Assembly: GCF_030403775.1 (NCBI RefSeq)
Contig: NZ_JAQMWQ010000026.1
Span: 1 to 64,000, forward strand
Source of the DNA: Paenibacillus sp. BSR1-1
Lineage (GTDB): Bacteria; Bacillota; Bacilli; Bacillales; Cytobacillaceae
Length of the DNA stretch: 64,000 nt
Direction: 5' to 3'
The notes under the pieces are model-generated. The model searched no databases, had not been told where the DNA came from, and saw nothing but the letters and a program-made list of their open reading frames with translations. The position numbers and the translations under genes are program-made. This document shows positions 26,736 through 34,799 of this stretch, in pieces (positions within the stretch are counted from its first letter, which is position 1; every line of letters begins with the position of its first letter).

Positions 26736-27104
26736 TAAAAGGCGGGCATTGTCGTGCTGCCAGGCAGATACAGGAGAATGAAAACCTAATGCTCGATTCT
26801 TTCTAAAACTTTAGGGAAACATTGGGGCATTTTTATTAGATTCCTGTCCGAATCAAGGGCCCAGTCGGACAGCTATGAAGAATTTAAGAACAATCCTGTC
26901 TGAATCAGATTCCCTTAAGTAAAAAATAAATAAATCAGTTCAAAAACAACAATTTTTTCAAAAACAGCCTACTCATTAACACTATTTTCTTTCTTCCATT
27001 GAGAACACAATTTGATATTTTTAGACAAAATCATCATAATTTTTTTATTTTGCTGCTTTGGAGGAAAGCCGGCAGGTATAAATGTCCTGTCGGCTTATTG
27101 CAAG
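26736..27104. other. Intergenic gap with hairpins and no gene
   Basis: No coding sequence seen. It holds an 8-bp inverted repeat CTGTCCGA/TCGGACAG (26844-26872), a related CCTGTCTGAATCA at 26895, and at about 27064-27096 a stem AAGCCGACAGG/CCTGCCGGCTT (minus-strand sense) that may end the HAD phosphatase transcript, though it lacks a T tract. Confidence 0.6.
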
Positions 27105-27878
27105 TTAGACCATAGATATTGTCTGAAGCTGGGTACTAAAAACCTTATTTAATGCCACTATAACCCCAGCATGATCATTATCCTGTGTAACATAATTCGC
27201 TTTCTCTTTGACACAATCAGGAGCATTCCCCATGGCAATCCCCAGGCCAGCTGCTTCTAACATCCCAATGTCATTTACGCCGTTACCAATTGTTACGACT
27301 TCTTCAGGGGATATCCCAAGGTGGGTGATGACCGGTAAAATCCCCGTCCATTTTGATCCCTTCGGAAATACCTCCAAGCGGTCTCCTTCATCAAAAGGCG
27401 CTGCTGCATCCTTTGCTGTTTCCTGCAAAATGGCCCGCTGCTCCTGGTTTACATAAAGTACTAACCGATGTGCATCACGATTTGTATCGTTTAAATCGGA
27501 AAGCTTCGCTTCTGGGAGCAAGTACTCAATCCCTTTTGGGGGGCGATTAGAACGGGATTCCCTATATGAAAAATGAATATAAGCACTGCCTAATTCTTCC
27601 GCCGTAACACATAACTGATAGGCTAATGATGCAGGTATTTTCCCATCATGAATGATTTCTCCATTAATGAGAGAAAAACCGCCATTATAAGTAACGAAAA
27701 TGGAAGTTCCGAGCTGCTCTCCATATTTTTTGGCACCATCATAAGATCGGCCTGTCGCCAATCCAACAAGAATTCCTTTTTGCTGAAGTTTCTTTACGGT
27801 TTGCACCAGCTCCAAGCTTAATTCTTCTTTGGAATCTAGGATCGTTCCATCTATATCAAGAAAAACGATGCGATACAT
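27105..27878 (-). CDS. Cof-type HAD-superfamily phosphatase
   Basis: A 257-residue haloacid-dehalogenase hydrolase of the Cof/YkrA group with IIB cap. Motif I is FLDIDGTILDS (nucleophile D9, D11), motif II GLATGRSY, and motif IV TIGNGVNDIGMLEAAGLGIAMGNA. Such enzymes dephosphorylate sugar phosphates or flavin phosphates. It is the only minus-strand gene within this part of the sugar region and shares its divergent upstream region with the YhfZ-like gene. Confidence 0.93.
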   Translation of the reverse strand: MYRIVFLDIDGTILDSKEELSLELVQTVKKLQQKGILVGLATGRSYDGAKKYGEQLGTSIFVTYNGGFSLINGEIIHDGKIPASLAYQLCVTAEELGSAYIHFSYRESRSNRPPKGIEYLLPEAKLSDLNDTNRDAHRLVLYVNQEQRAILQETAKDAAAPFDEGDRLEVFPKGSKWTGILPVITHLGISPEEVVTIGNGVNDIGMLEAAGLGIAMGNAPDCVKEKANYVTQDNDHAGVIVALNKVFSTQLQTISMV

Positions 27879-27930
27879 TTAATCACCTCGACGATTATAG
27901 TTTTATTTCATTCTCTATCATAATACAATA

Positions 27931-28139
27931 TACTGATTTTTGTATATTTAAAAATAATTATACGTAAAAGATTCAATAACTGGAAAAAAATTCTTTTAAA
28001 AAAGTATTGTAAACGTTTTAAATAGATGTTACATTATGAGTGTCGAAAGTACAAAAAATTGTACATTCACATTAATCACAAAACACCTTTCAAAACGCTT
28101 TGAGCGATTTTTTTTATCTTAATTATACAAAATACTGTA
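27931..28139. promoter_or_regulatory. Divergent control region with operator-like palindromes and a cre-like site
   Basis: The gap between the HAD gene and the YhfZ-like gene contains three A/T palindromes with TAC/GTA arms: TACTGATTTTTGTA at 27931, GTACAAAAAATTGTAC at 28049-28064 (perfect 6-bp arms), and TACAAAATACTGTA at 28126-28139, the last just before the start codon. A cre-like TGTAAACGTTTTAA at 28008-28021 has one mismatch to the CcpA consensus. Autoregulation by the YhfZ-like protein and glucose control are inferred. Confidence 0.6.
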
Positions 28140-28158
28140 CATTGAACGGATGGTGATG

Positions 28159-29088
28159 ATGGACAATCTTGAAAACCTTTTTACGAAAAAGGGCATCCTA
28201 TTACAAAAGGTTGCGGAGGAATTATTGTTCATTGAAGTGAATGAACGCTTGCCGAAGATTGGTGACTTTGCCGCTAAATTTCATGTTGGCCGCGGCACGG
28301 TCCAAACGGTGTTAAAAAAATTAGAAGATGAAAACTGTATTAAGCTAGAAGCTAGAGGCCATCTTGGGACCTTTTTGCGATACAAAAATATTTCAAACTT
28401 ATTAAGATTTTCAGGAGCTAATCAAATTACCAGCGTCATGCCGCTTCCTTATTCCAAGAAGTATGAAGGATTAGCAACAGGAATAACGTCACAGTTTGAA
28501 CAATTGGGCATTTCTCTCAATATTGCCTTTATGAGAGGATCCAAACCAAGACTTCATGGAGTGAAGGATGGAAGATATGATTTTGCGCTCGTATCGAAAT
28601 TCTCGGCCATAGAAGAAATGAAAAAAGATCGGTCATTAAAAATTGCGTTAGAATTCGGCGCAAAGACCTATGTATCTGAACATGCCGTCATTTTTTCCGA
28701 CCCGGAAAAGAAAAACATGAGCGACGGAATGAAAGTTGGAATTGACAGTTTCTCGACCGACCAACAAATCCTGACAAATGCAGAAGTTCAGGGTTTAAAC
28801 AACATTCAGTACCTTGAATTCAACTATATGCATTTACTTCAACATTTAAAGGCACAAACGGTGGATGCGATGATTTGGAACGTGGATGAAATTAACCATT
28901 CAGCGTACAATATTCAGCCGCTGACCTCACCACTTGCGCTTCAGTTTGAAAAACATATGAATGAAGCTGTTTGTGTAATCCGTTCGGAAAATCGAAAAAT
29001 GGAATACATTCTGCACCATTTATCTTTAACAAGAATAGTAGAAACGCAAACCAAGGTCGTAAACGGGGACTTAATTCCAAAATATTAA
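28159..29088 (+). CDS. YhfZ-like transcriptional regulator (HTH_41 + YhfZ C-terminal domain)
   Basis: A 309-residue regulator. The N-terminal helix-turn-helix (IGDFAAKFHVGRGTVQTVLKKLE) resembles GntR proteins; the C-terminal part from about residue 90 (VMPLPYSKKYEGLATGI...) resembles a type 2 periplasmic-binding fold, as in E. coli YhfZ. It is clearly a paralog of the protein at 36940: both share GRGTVQ, LEARGHLGTFL and MPLPYSKKYEGLATGI. Of several clustered ATGs I prefer 28159, which matches the paralog start. Likely regulator of the following yhf operon. Confidence 0.87.
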   Translation: MDNLENLFTKKGILLQKVAEELLFIEVNERLPKIGDFAAKFHVGRGTVQTVLKKLEDENCIKLEARGHLGTFLRYKNISNLLRFSGANQITSVMPLPYSKKYEGLATGITSQFEQLGISLNIAFMRGSKPRLHGVKDGRYDFALVSKFSAIEEMKKDRSLKIALEFGAKTYVSEHAVIFSDPEKKNMSDGMKVGIDSFSTDQQILTNAEVQGLNNIQYLEFNYMHLLQHLKAQTVDAMIWNVDEINHSAYNIQPLTSPLALQFEKHMNEAVCVIRSENRKMEYILHHLSLTRIVETQTKVVNGDLIPKY

Positions 29089-29102
29089 TTTTTTCAGTTA
29101 TT

Positions 29103-29118
29103 ATACGAAAAATTGTAT
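29103..29118. promoter_or_regulatory. Operator-like palindrome upstream of the yhf operon
   Basis: ATACGAAAAATTGTAT, nearly the same as the site at 28049 (one arm mismatch) and related to the site at 18943. It follows the YhfZ-like gene stop by 14 bases and precedes the yhfY gene by 155 bases, so it fits an operator of the structural operon. A looser related element, ATACAGTTTTTGATAT, is at 29221. Confidence 0.6.
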
Positions 29119-29272
29119 TTTAATGGGGGTGGTTACTTTCCAACAAACAATGACAGTTTCACGCATTCCAGATTAAAAAAACATTAAATCCGCAAACTAA
29201 TCGTAATCATATAGCTCAATATACAGTTTTTGATATATTGATATTCTGAAGAAGCAAGGGGAGGCATTAATA

Positions 29273-29629
29273 ATGGATGCTACTTTAAAAGAGAGAATCG
29301 ATCTTTTGCATGATACAAACCAAATCAATGATGAAATTTATAATCGGCTGCCTTATTTAATGGAAGAAGTTGAAAACTTCCTTGATGTAAAACTAACGGA
29401 AGAAAATGCCGGTTCTTTTACGAGCCACATTTCAGTGGCTTTGCAGAGAATTTCCAAAAACGAGCCTGTCACAGACATCGCGAGTGAATTGGAAACGCTT
29501 ATCGGAGAAAACCCGGATTATTATCAATTTGCTAAAGATTTATTGGAAAATGACGAAACAAATATTGATGCAGAAGCAGCATTTATCACTTTATATTTCT
29601 GTTTGTTAACTGGAAAGGGGAATGAATAA
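29273..29629 (+). CDS. yhfY: PRD-domain protein, YhfY-like
   Basis: A 118-residue single PRD (PTS-regulation) domain with a conserved His (H52 in TSHISVALQRI). There is no DNA-binding domain. In E. coli the homologous YhfY sits in the same operon. PRDs normally are phosphorylated by the PTS, so this gene may connect the operon to PTS status (inference). Start has AAGGGGAGG upstream. It overlaps the next gene by one base (TAATG). Confidence 0.85.
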   Translation: MDATLKERIDLLHDTNQINDEIYNRLPYLMEEVENFLDVKLTEENAGSFTSHISVALQRISKNEPVTDIASELETLIGENPDYYQFAKDLLENDETNIDAEAAFITLYFCLLTGKGNE

Positions 29630-29997
29630 TGTTACGAATCGTTGTTGGAGGTCTTAAAAAGGACGTTATTGAAAGAAGTGCAAAAGCTGTTGGTGGAGAG
29701 AATGTACAAGTTACCGTTACATCTGATTTTGATGCAGCTAAAAAAGTAAAAGCCGGAGATGCCGACTATTATTTAGGTGCATGCAACAGCGGCGGAGGTG
29801 CAGCCCTTTCGGTTGCAATCGGTATTCTTGGCTATGGCAAATGTTCGACAGTCGCCAAAAACGGAAAAAAACCAAATCAGCAAGAAATTGAAAAATTAGT
29901 TCAGGACGGAAAAATCGCTTTTGGTATGGCTGTAGAGAGCATAGAAGAAGCTGTACCAGTAATTGTGAATAGCTTGCTTAAAAAACATAACCTTTGA
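29629..29997 (+). CDS. yhfU: YhfU-like protein (DUF2620)
   Basis: A 122-residue cytoplasmic protein starting MLRIVVGGLKKDVIE with a glycine-rich CNSGGGAALSVAIGILG loop near residues 52-68. It belongs with YhfY and the membrane protein YhfT in one coupled run. The size, the N-terminal beta strand and the place beside a large membrane protein recall a PTS EIIB-like subunit, but no phosphocysteine context is conserved that I can name. Function unknown. Confidence 0.83.
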   Translation: MLRIVVGGLKKDVIERSAKAVGGENVQVTVTSDFDAAKKVKAGDADYYLGACNSGGGAALSVAIGILGYGKCSTVAKNGKKPNQQEIEKLVQDGKIAFGMAVESIEEAVPVIVNSLLKKHNL

Positions 29998-30011
29998 TAG
30001 GAGATGGGGAA

Positions 30012-31514
30012 ATGGATATCTTTCAAAACTTATCGTTCTTTGAAATAGCAGTTGTGGTCTTGCTGACTGCGTTGACTGGGTTAGCTGCTCATTTGGGAAA
30101 GGCGGTATTCCACGATGGAATTCGCCCGATCCTTCCTGAGTTTTTAGAAGGTCGAATGAAGCGTACAGAATTGGCTTCAATCTCCTTCGGTTTAAGTATC
30201 GGATTTATCGTCTCTGTCGGGATTTCGTTCGCCGTATCCTTTAAGATGCTGAACCCGTGGCTGCTTTTCCTGCCAACGGATATTTTAGGGGTAATGGCTG
30301 CCAGCTGGTGGATGGCGGCAGGACTTGGAGCTGTATGGGGAGTTGTTGCCTTATTTGGACTAACAGGCGTTCAGACAGCGTTTTCCTTACTGCCAATTGA
30401 TTTACTTGGTTCTTTAGGGGAATTATCTACACCCGTTCTTGTAGCGTTTACAGCGTTTCCGATTATCGCGATTTTATATCAATTTGGCTGGGTACGAGCC
30501 TTGTTTTCTGGGCTTGCAGCATTGGTTGTCCGTCAATTGCTTCCAATTGTCGGCGGCGTTTGGACGGATAAGGCAAATGCAAATTTAAAAGAAGCAAGTG
30601 AAATTGCTGGTGTTACTTTCCCTGATAAGGCTGATTTCGCTGGTAAAGTGAAGGCGCTGAAGGACGCAGCTGAAAGTAATCCACACGTACAAGATTTAAT
30701 TTCACAAGCAACCAATAACTTTTCGTTGGGAAGTACAATTTCTGGTTTTACGATGCAAATTGCCGTATTGATGTTAATGGGTATGATTCTATTAATTACC
30801 TTTGCGGTCATGAAAGACGTGAAAAATAAGGCTGAAATTACTATCGATACGGATGAAGAAAACATCTTTGAAGCACGTACAAAACGGATATATAAAGGTC
30901 TGCCAATCCTAGCAGCGATTGGTGCTTTACTTGCCATTGCTACTAATCTCGGATTAATGAATGGATCAGAGGTTGATGGTCCAATCTTGCAGCAAGCTTG
31001 GGCAGCTTCAGGGGCAGAGCGAAGCAACCTTCTTCACAGTGCAGCGATTGCTGACATTATTAGGGGTATAAGTTTTATTCCATTGATTGCGACCACTGCT
31101 CTTGCAACAGGTGTTTATGGTGTTGTTGGTTTAACCTTTGTTTTTCCTATTGGTCTATTATTACCGAATCCAATTCTAGCTGGTATTATCGGTGCACTGT
31201 GGGTTTGCTTAGAGGTTATTGCTCTTCGCGGAATTGGCCGTTTCTTACAGCGCTTTCCCTCATTGCGTGAAGCGTCCGATAATATCCGTTCATCCATGAA
31301 CTCTATGATTGAATTGGCCTTATTTATCGGTGGAGCTTTCGCCGCGATGAAAATGGCACCAGATGCAGTTGGTTTATCGTTAACCGTTTATATTCTATTA
31401 TACGCTGCAAACGAAGGTCTCGGCCGTCCAGTCATGAAACTTGCAGCCGGTCCAGTAGCGATTATTTTAACAGGTATTATTCTGAACTTATTATATTTTC
31501 TTCATCTAATCTAA
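30012..31514 (+). CDS. yhfT: YhfT-like multi-pass membrane transport protein
   Basis: A 500-residue membrane protein with about 11-12 hydrophobic segments and a soluble stretch near residues 180-240. It is the YhfT family member of the yhf operon, thought to be a transporter but not characterised. ATG 30012 has GGAGATGGGG upstream; the TTG at 29994 lies before that site. The trio YhfY-YhfU-YhfT may form one uptake unit. Confidence 0.87.
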   Translation: MDIFQNLSFFEIAVVVLLTALTGLAAHLGKAVFHDGIRPILPEFLEGRMKRTELASISFGLSIGFIVSVGISFAVSFKMLNPWLLFLPTDILGVMAASWWMAAGLGAVWGVVALFGLTGVQTAFSLLPIDLLGSLGELSTPVLVAFTAFPIIAILYQFGWVRALFSGLAALVVRQLLPIVGGVWTDKANANLKEASEIAGVTFPDKADFAGKVKALKDAAESNPHVQDLISQATNNFSLGSTISGFTMQIAVLMLMGMILLITFAVMKDVKNKAEITIDTDEENIFEARTKRIYKGLPILAAIGALLAIATNLGLMNGSEVDGPILQQAWAASGAERSNLLHSAAIADIIRGISFIPLIATTALATGVYGVVGLTFVFPIGLLLPNPILAGIIGALWVCLEVIALRGIGRFLQRFPSLREASDNIRSSMNSMIELALFIGGAFAAMKMAPDAVGLSLTVYILLYAANEGLGRPVMKLAAGPVAIILTGIILNLLYFLHLI

Positions 31515-31519
31515 AACTT

Positions 31520-31544
31520 GAAAGGTAGGTTTATCCTACCTTTC
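31520..31544 (+). other. Intra-operon hairpin between yhfT and php
   Basis: Perfect 10-bp stem (GAAAGGTAGG/CCTACCTTTC) with loop TTTAT, six bases after the yhfT stop, no T tract. Probably an mRNA processing or stability element. Confidence 0.7.
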
Positions 31545-31562
31545 CCTATGGAGGTAATTACT

Positions 31563-32477
31563 ATGAAAGTTCATTCCGTTACAGGAACAGTTGATCCGCA
31601 GCAAGTACAGAAAACGATGATTCATGAACATCTTGTGTTTGATCTTTCAGGTGTACGCCAGGAAGTAGATAAGGATTCTAAACTCGAAGACACTCCGATC
31701 TTAGACCGAGAAATCCAAATGCTGAAGGATTCAGGCTGCAACACGATCGTAGAAGTTTCTAATATGGGAATGGGCAGAGACGCAAAGGGACTTTATCACA
31801 TTGCCAAAAAGCATGACTTAGTCATTGTGGCTTCCACAGGTTTTTATAAAGAATCCGTTTATCCTGCCTTTGTTTTTGAAAAATCAGCTGAAGAGCTGGC
31901 TGATATGATGATCCGCGAAATTACAGAGGGCATGGATGACACGGATATCAAAGCAGGTTTCATCTCTGAAATCGGCAGCAGCTTGAACGAAATCACTCCA
32001 ACTGAACAAAAAGTATTTCAAGCTTCCATTATGGCCCATAAGATGACAGGGGCACCAATCAGCACACATTGTGAAATTGGAACGATGGGAAAAGGACAGC
32101 TGGAGATTTTCCAAAGATATGAAGTCAATCTAAAACAGATTTCTTTCGGCCACCAGGATTTAAACACTGATCTGGAGGAACAATTGCTTCTATTGCAAAG
32201 CGGGGCCTATATCCAATTTGATACCATCGGCAAAAACAGCTACCGAAAAGATTCTGATAAGGTTGATAACCTGCTTGTATTACTGGACCGCGGCTATCAG
32301 GATCAAATTATGCTATCTTGCGATATTACAAGAAACTCTCATTTGAAGGCTAACGGCGGACATGGTTATAACCATTTATTTGAAAGCTTCATTCCCGCGC
32401 TGTTAAAAAGCGGCGTGACAAATGAAATCATTGAAAAAATGCTCATTCATAACCCACGTAAATTTTTAGCATTTTAA
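31563..32477 (+). CDS. php: Phosphotriesterase-homology protein (PHP/YhfV type)
   Basis: A 304-residue amidohydrolase-superfamily enzyme. Metal ligands can be placed as H21 and H23 (MIHEHL), bridging E136 (GFISEIGSS; Glu instead of the carboxylated Lys of true phosphotriesterase, as I recall for E. coli PHP), H169, H197 and D254. Real phosphotriesterase activity is not implied; relatives are lactonases. ATG 31563 has GGAGG upstream. Part of the yhf operon. Confidence 0.9.
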   Translation: MKVHSVTGTVDPQQVQKTMIHEHLVFDLSGVRQEVDKDSKLEDTPILDREIQMLKDSGCNTIVEVSNMGMGRDAKGLYHIAKKHDLVIVASTGFYKESVYPAFVFEKSAEELADMMIREITEGMDDTDIKAGFISEIGSSLNEITPTEQKVFQASIMAHKMTGAPISTHCEIGTMGKGQLEIFQRYEVNLKQISFGHQDLNTDLEEQLLLLQSGAYIQFDTIGKNSYRKDSDKVDNLLVLLDRGYQDQIMLSCDITRNSHLKANGGHGYNHLFESFIPALLKSGVTNEIIEKMLIHNPRKFLAF

Positions 32478-32510
32478 AATGGTACGAATTATGAGAAGGA
32501 AGGGCAGGAA

Positions 32511-33626
32511 ATGAGTCTTAAATATGAACGTTCTATTTTGAAGAATATGACGTTAGAAGAAGCAAAAAAGCTGCAATTTCGGCTCTTGGATGAAGTAACG
32601 AAAGAGTTTTCGAATAATGAATTCTTTCAAATTGGCGATGTCGGTCTTCATCCGGACTATCAACGACCGCTAACCACTGCAAGAGTCGAAAAGGTTATTG
32701 GCAATACCTTTGGTGCAGACGCTTGTGCTTTAGTGCGTGGGAGCGGGACAGGCGCGATCCGGGCGATACTAAGTGTATTACTTGAACCTGGTGATCAATG
32801 TATCGTTCATTCGGCTCCAATGTATACGTCAACAAAAGAAACATTTCGCCTGATGGGTTTAAAACAAAACAAAGTCAATTTTAATGATATGCAAGCACTT
32901 GTAACATCGTTAGAAGCAGATAAAGAATCCAAGGTTTTTTATGTTCAGCACTCACGACAGCAGCCTGTCGATGAGTATGACTTAAAGGAAATCATCTCCT
33001 TGGTAAAAGAATTGCGTCCTGACTTAGCGATTGTCGTGGATGACAATTATTGTGCGATGAAAACCCAGTTTATCGGTACGCAGTTAGGGGCGGACTTCTC
33101 CACTTTTTCTGGCTTTAAATTGTTAGGGCCAGAAGGGATTGGTGTGATTTTAGGCAAAAAGGACACAATTCAGCGGCTTCACCAGCGAAACTACTCCGGT
33201 GGAGGGCAAGTACAAGGTTTTGAGGCGAATGAACTGCTTCGAAGCTTGGCGTTTGCTCCTGTTATGATTGCCATCCAAAATGAGCAGGTTGAGGAATTGT
33301 GTTCCCGAATCCATCATGGCGAATTAGAAGACATTAAAGAAGCTTATATCACTAATTCACAATCCAAGAACGTGATCATTGAATTCGAGAAGCCAATTGC
33401 CGTTCAAGTAATTGAGCTTGCCTCCAAATATGGAGCAGCCACTTACCCGGTCGGTGCTGAATCACGTTATGAATTGATTCCGATGATTTACCGAGTATCT
33501 GGGAGCTTTCTTGAAAGCAGACCAGAACTGAAAATGCATGGGGTTCGTGTAAATCCTATGAAATCTTCTGCAACTACTGTGATTAGAATTTTACAAAATG
33601 TACTGGAAGAAATCTCTAGGGGGTGA
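32511..33626 (+). CDS. yhfS: YhfS-like PLP-dependent aminotransferase-fold enzyme
   Basis: A 371-residue fold-type I PLP enzyme. GSGTGA (77-82) binds phosphate, D177/D178 in VVDDNY pairs with the pyridine nitrogen, and K203 in FSGFKLLGPEGIG is the Schiff-base lysine. It resembles the YhfS family and more distantly SepCysS/cysteine-desulfurase-like enzymes. No reaction is known. It is followed by a second PLP protein (YhfX). Confidence 0.87.
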   Translation: MSLKYERSILKNMTLEEAKKLQFRLLDEVTKEFSNNEFFQIGDVGLHPDYQRPLTTARVEKVIGNTFGADACALVRGSGTGAIRAILSVLLEPGDQCIVHSAPMYTSTKETFRLMGLKQNKVNFNDMQALVTSLEADKESKVFYVQHSRQQPVDEYDLKEIISLVKELRPDLAIVVDDNYCAMKTQFIGTQLGADFSTFSGFKLLGPEGIGVILGKKDTIQRLHQRNYSGGGQVQGFEANELLRSLAFAPVMIAIQNEQVEELCSRIHHGELEDIKEAYITNSQSKNVIIEFEKPIAVQVIELASKYGAATYPVGAESRYELIPMIYRVSGSFLESRPELKMHGVRVNPMKSSATTVIRILQNVLEEISRG

Positions 33627-33632
33627 TTGCCC

Positions 33633-34796
33633 ATGTTTATCAATATGACAAAAAAACGAAATCCTGGACTCATCCAAGCGGCGGTAAAACTACATCAGGA
33701 AGGAAAAATACCTGCCAATACGTATGTGATTGACGTGGATTCGTTGGAAGATAACGTAAGAAAACTTAGTCAAACTGCAAAAGAGCATGGACTTAATTTG
33801 TATTATATGTCAAAGCAAATCGGAAGAAGCGGATTTGTGGGCAAGTTCATCGAGCAAAGTGGCATCGAGCGGGCAGTTGCCGTTGATATAGATGAAGCAT
33901 TTGAACTTAAAAAACAAGATTGTCATATTGGCAATATTGGTCACATTGTTCAGCCAGGCAAATCTCAATGGGAAGAAGTATTGACTAAATTACAGCCGGA
34001 GGTTGTTACTCTTTTTTCAGTAGAAAAAGGCAGACAGCTTTCAGAGGCAGCTGAAAAATTGGGCCTGGTTCAGGATGTCATTCTGAGGGTGATTAGACAA
34101 TCTGATATGGTTTATCCAGGTCAATTTGGCGGCTTCCTATTGGATCAGCTTGAAGATAGTTTGGACGAGCTGCTGCAGCTTAAAGGAATCAGTGTAATTG
34201 GAATTACAAGTTTTCCTGTACTGCAAATAAATGGAGAAAAAAATAATTTTGATTTTACCTCCAATATGGAAACGATCCAGCTGTCACGTAAAATCCTTGA
34301 AAATAAAGGAATTACCGTGACCCATGTGAATGCTCCGAGTGCGACATGCTGCCACACGATACCAATGCTGAAAGAGTATGGTGTAACACATGGAGAACCA
34401 GGACATGCACTGACTGGCACGACGCCATTACATGCCTACAAAGAGGATCTACCAGAAGTCCCGGCGATGGTGTATGTATCCGAAATTTCTCATATGGATG
34501 AAAAATATGCGTACACGATCGCAGGCGGATTTTACCCGCGTTCCAATATGGAAAATGCACTTTACGGAAGCCATGAAACAGACATTTTGGAACAGCATGC
34601 AACAGTGGACTGTGTATCACCTGAAAATATTGATTATTATGGATGTCTAAAGCGTGAGGAAAATATGAAGGTGGCCGACACGGTTATCTACGCGTTTCGT
34701 ACGCAAATATTTGTAACGAGAGCCCATGTTGCTTTCGTTCGAAACGTCAATTCTGATCAGCCAGAGCTTGTGTATTTCCAAAGAAGGGGGAATTAA
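33633..34796 (+). CDS. yhfX: YhfX-like PLP-dependent protein
   Basis: A 387-residue alanine-racemase-like PLP protein with likely Schiff-base K61 in YYMSKQIGR. ATG 33633 lies seven bases after AGGGGGTGA; the upstream TTG overlaps that site. It is the operon's own YhfX; a clear paralog is at 20343 in the ROK operon. Shared segments include KRNPGLIQAAVKLHQ, VNAPSATCCHTIPML and EPGHALTGTTPLHAYKEDLPE. Confidence 0.88.
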   Translation: MFINMTKKRNPGLIQAAVKLHQEGKIPANTYVIDVDSLEDNVRKLSQTAKEHGLNLYYMSKQIGRSGFVGKFIEQSGIERAVAVDIDEAFELKKQDCHIGNIGHIVQPGKSQWEEVLTKLQPEVVTLFSVEKGRQLSEAAEKLGLVQDVILRVIRQSDMVYPGQFGGFLLDQLEDSLDELLQLKGISVIGITSFPVLQINGEKNNFDFTSNMETIQLSRKILENKGITVTHVNAPSATCCHTIPMLKEYGVTHGEPGHALTGTTPLHAYKEDLPEVPAMVYVSEISHMDEKYAYTIAGGFYPRSNMENALYGSHETDILEQHATVDCVSPENIDYYGCLKREENMKVADTVIYAFRTQIFVTRAHVAFVRNVNSDQPELVYFQRRGN

Positions 34797-34799
34797 GGT

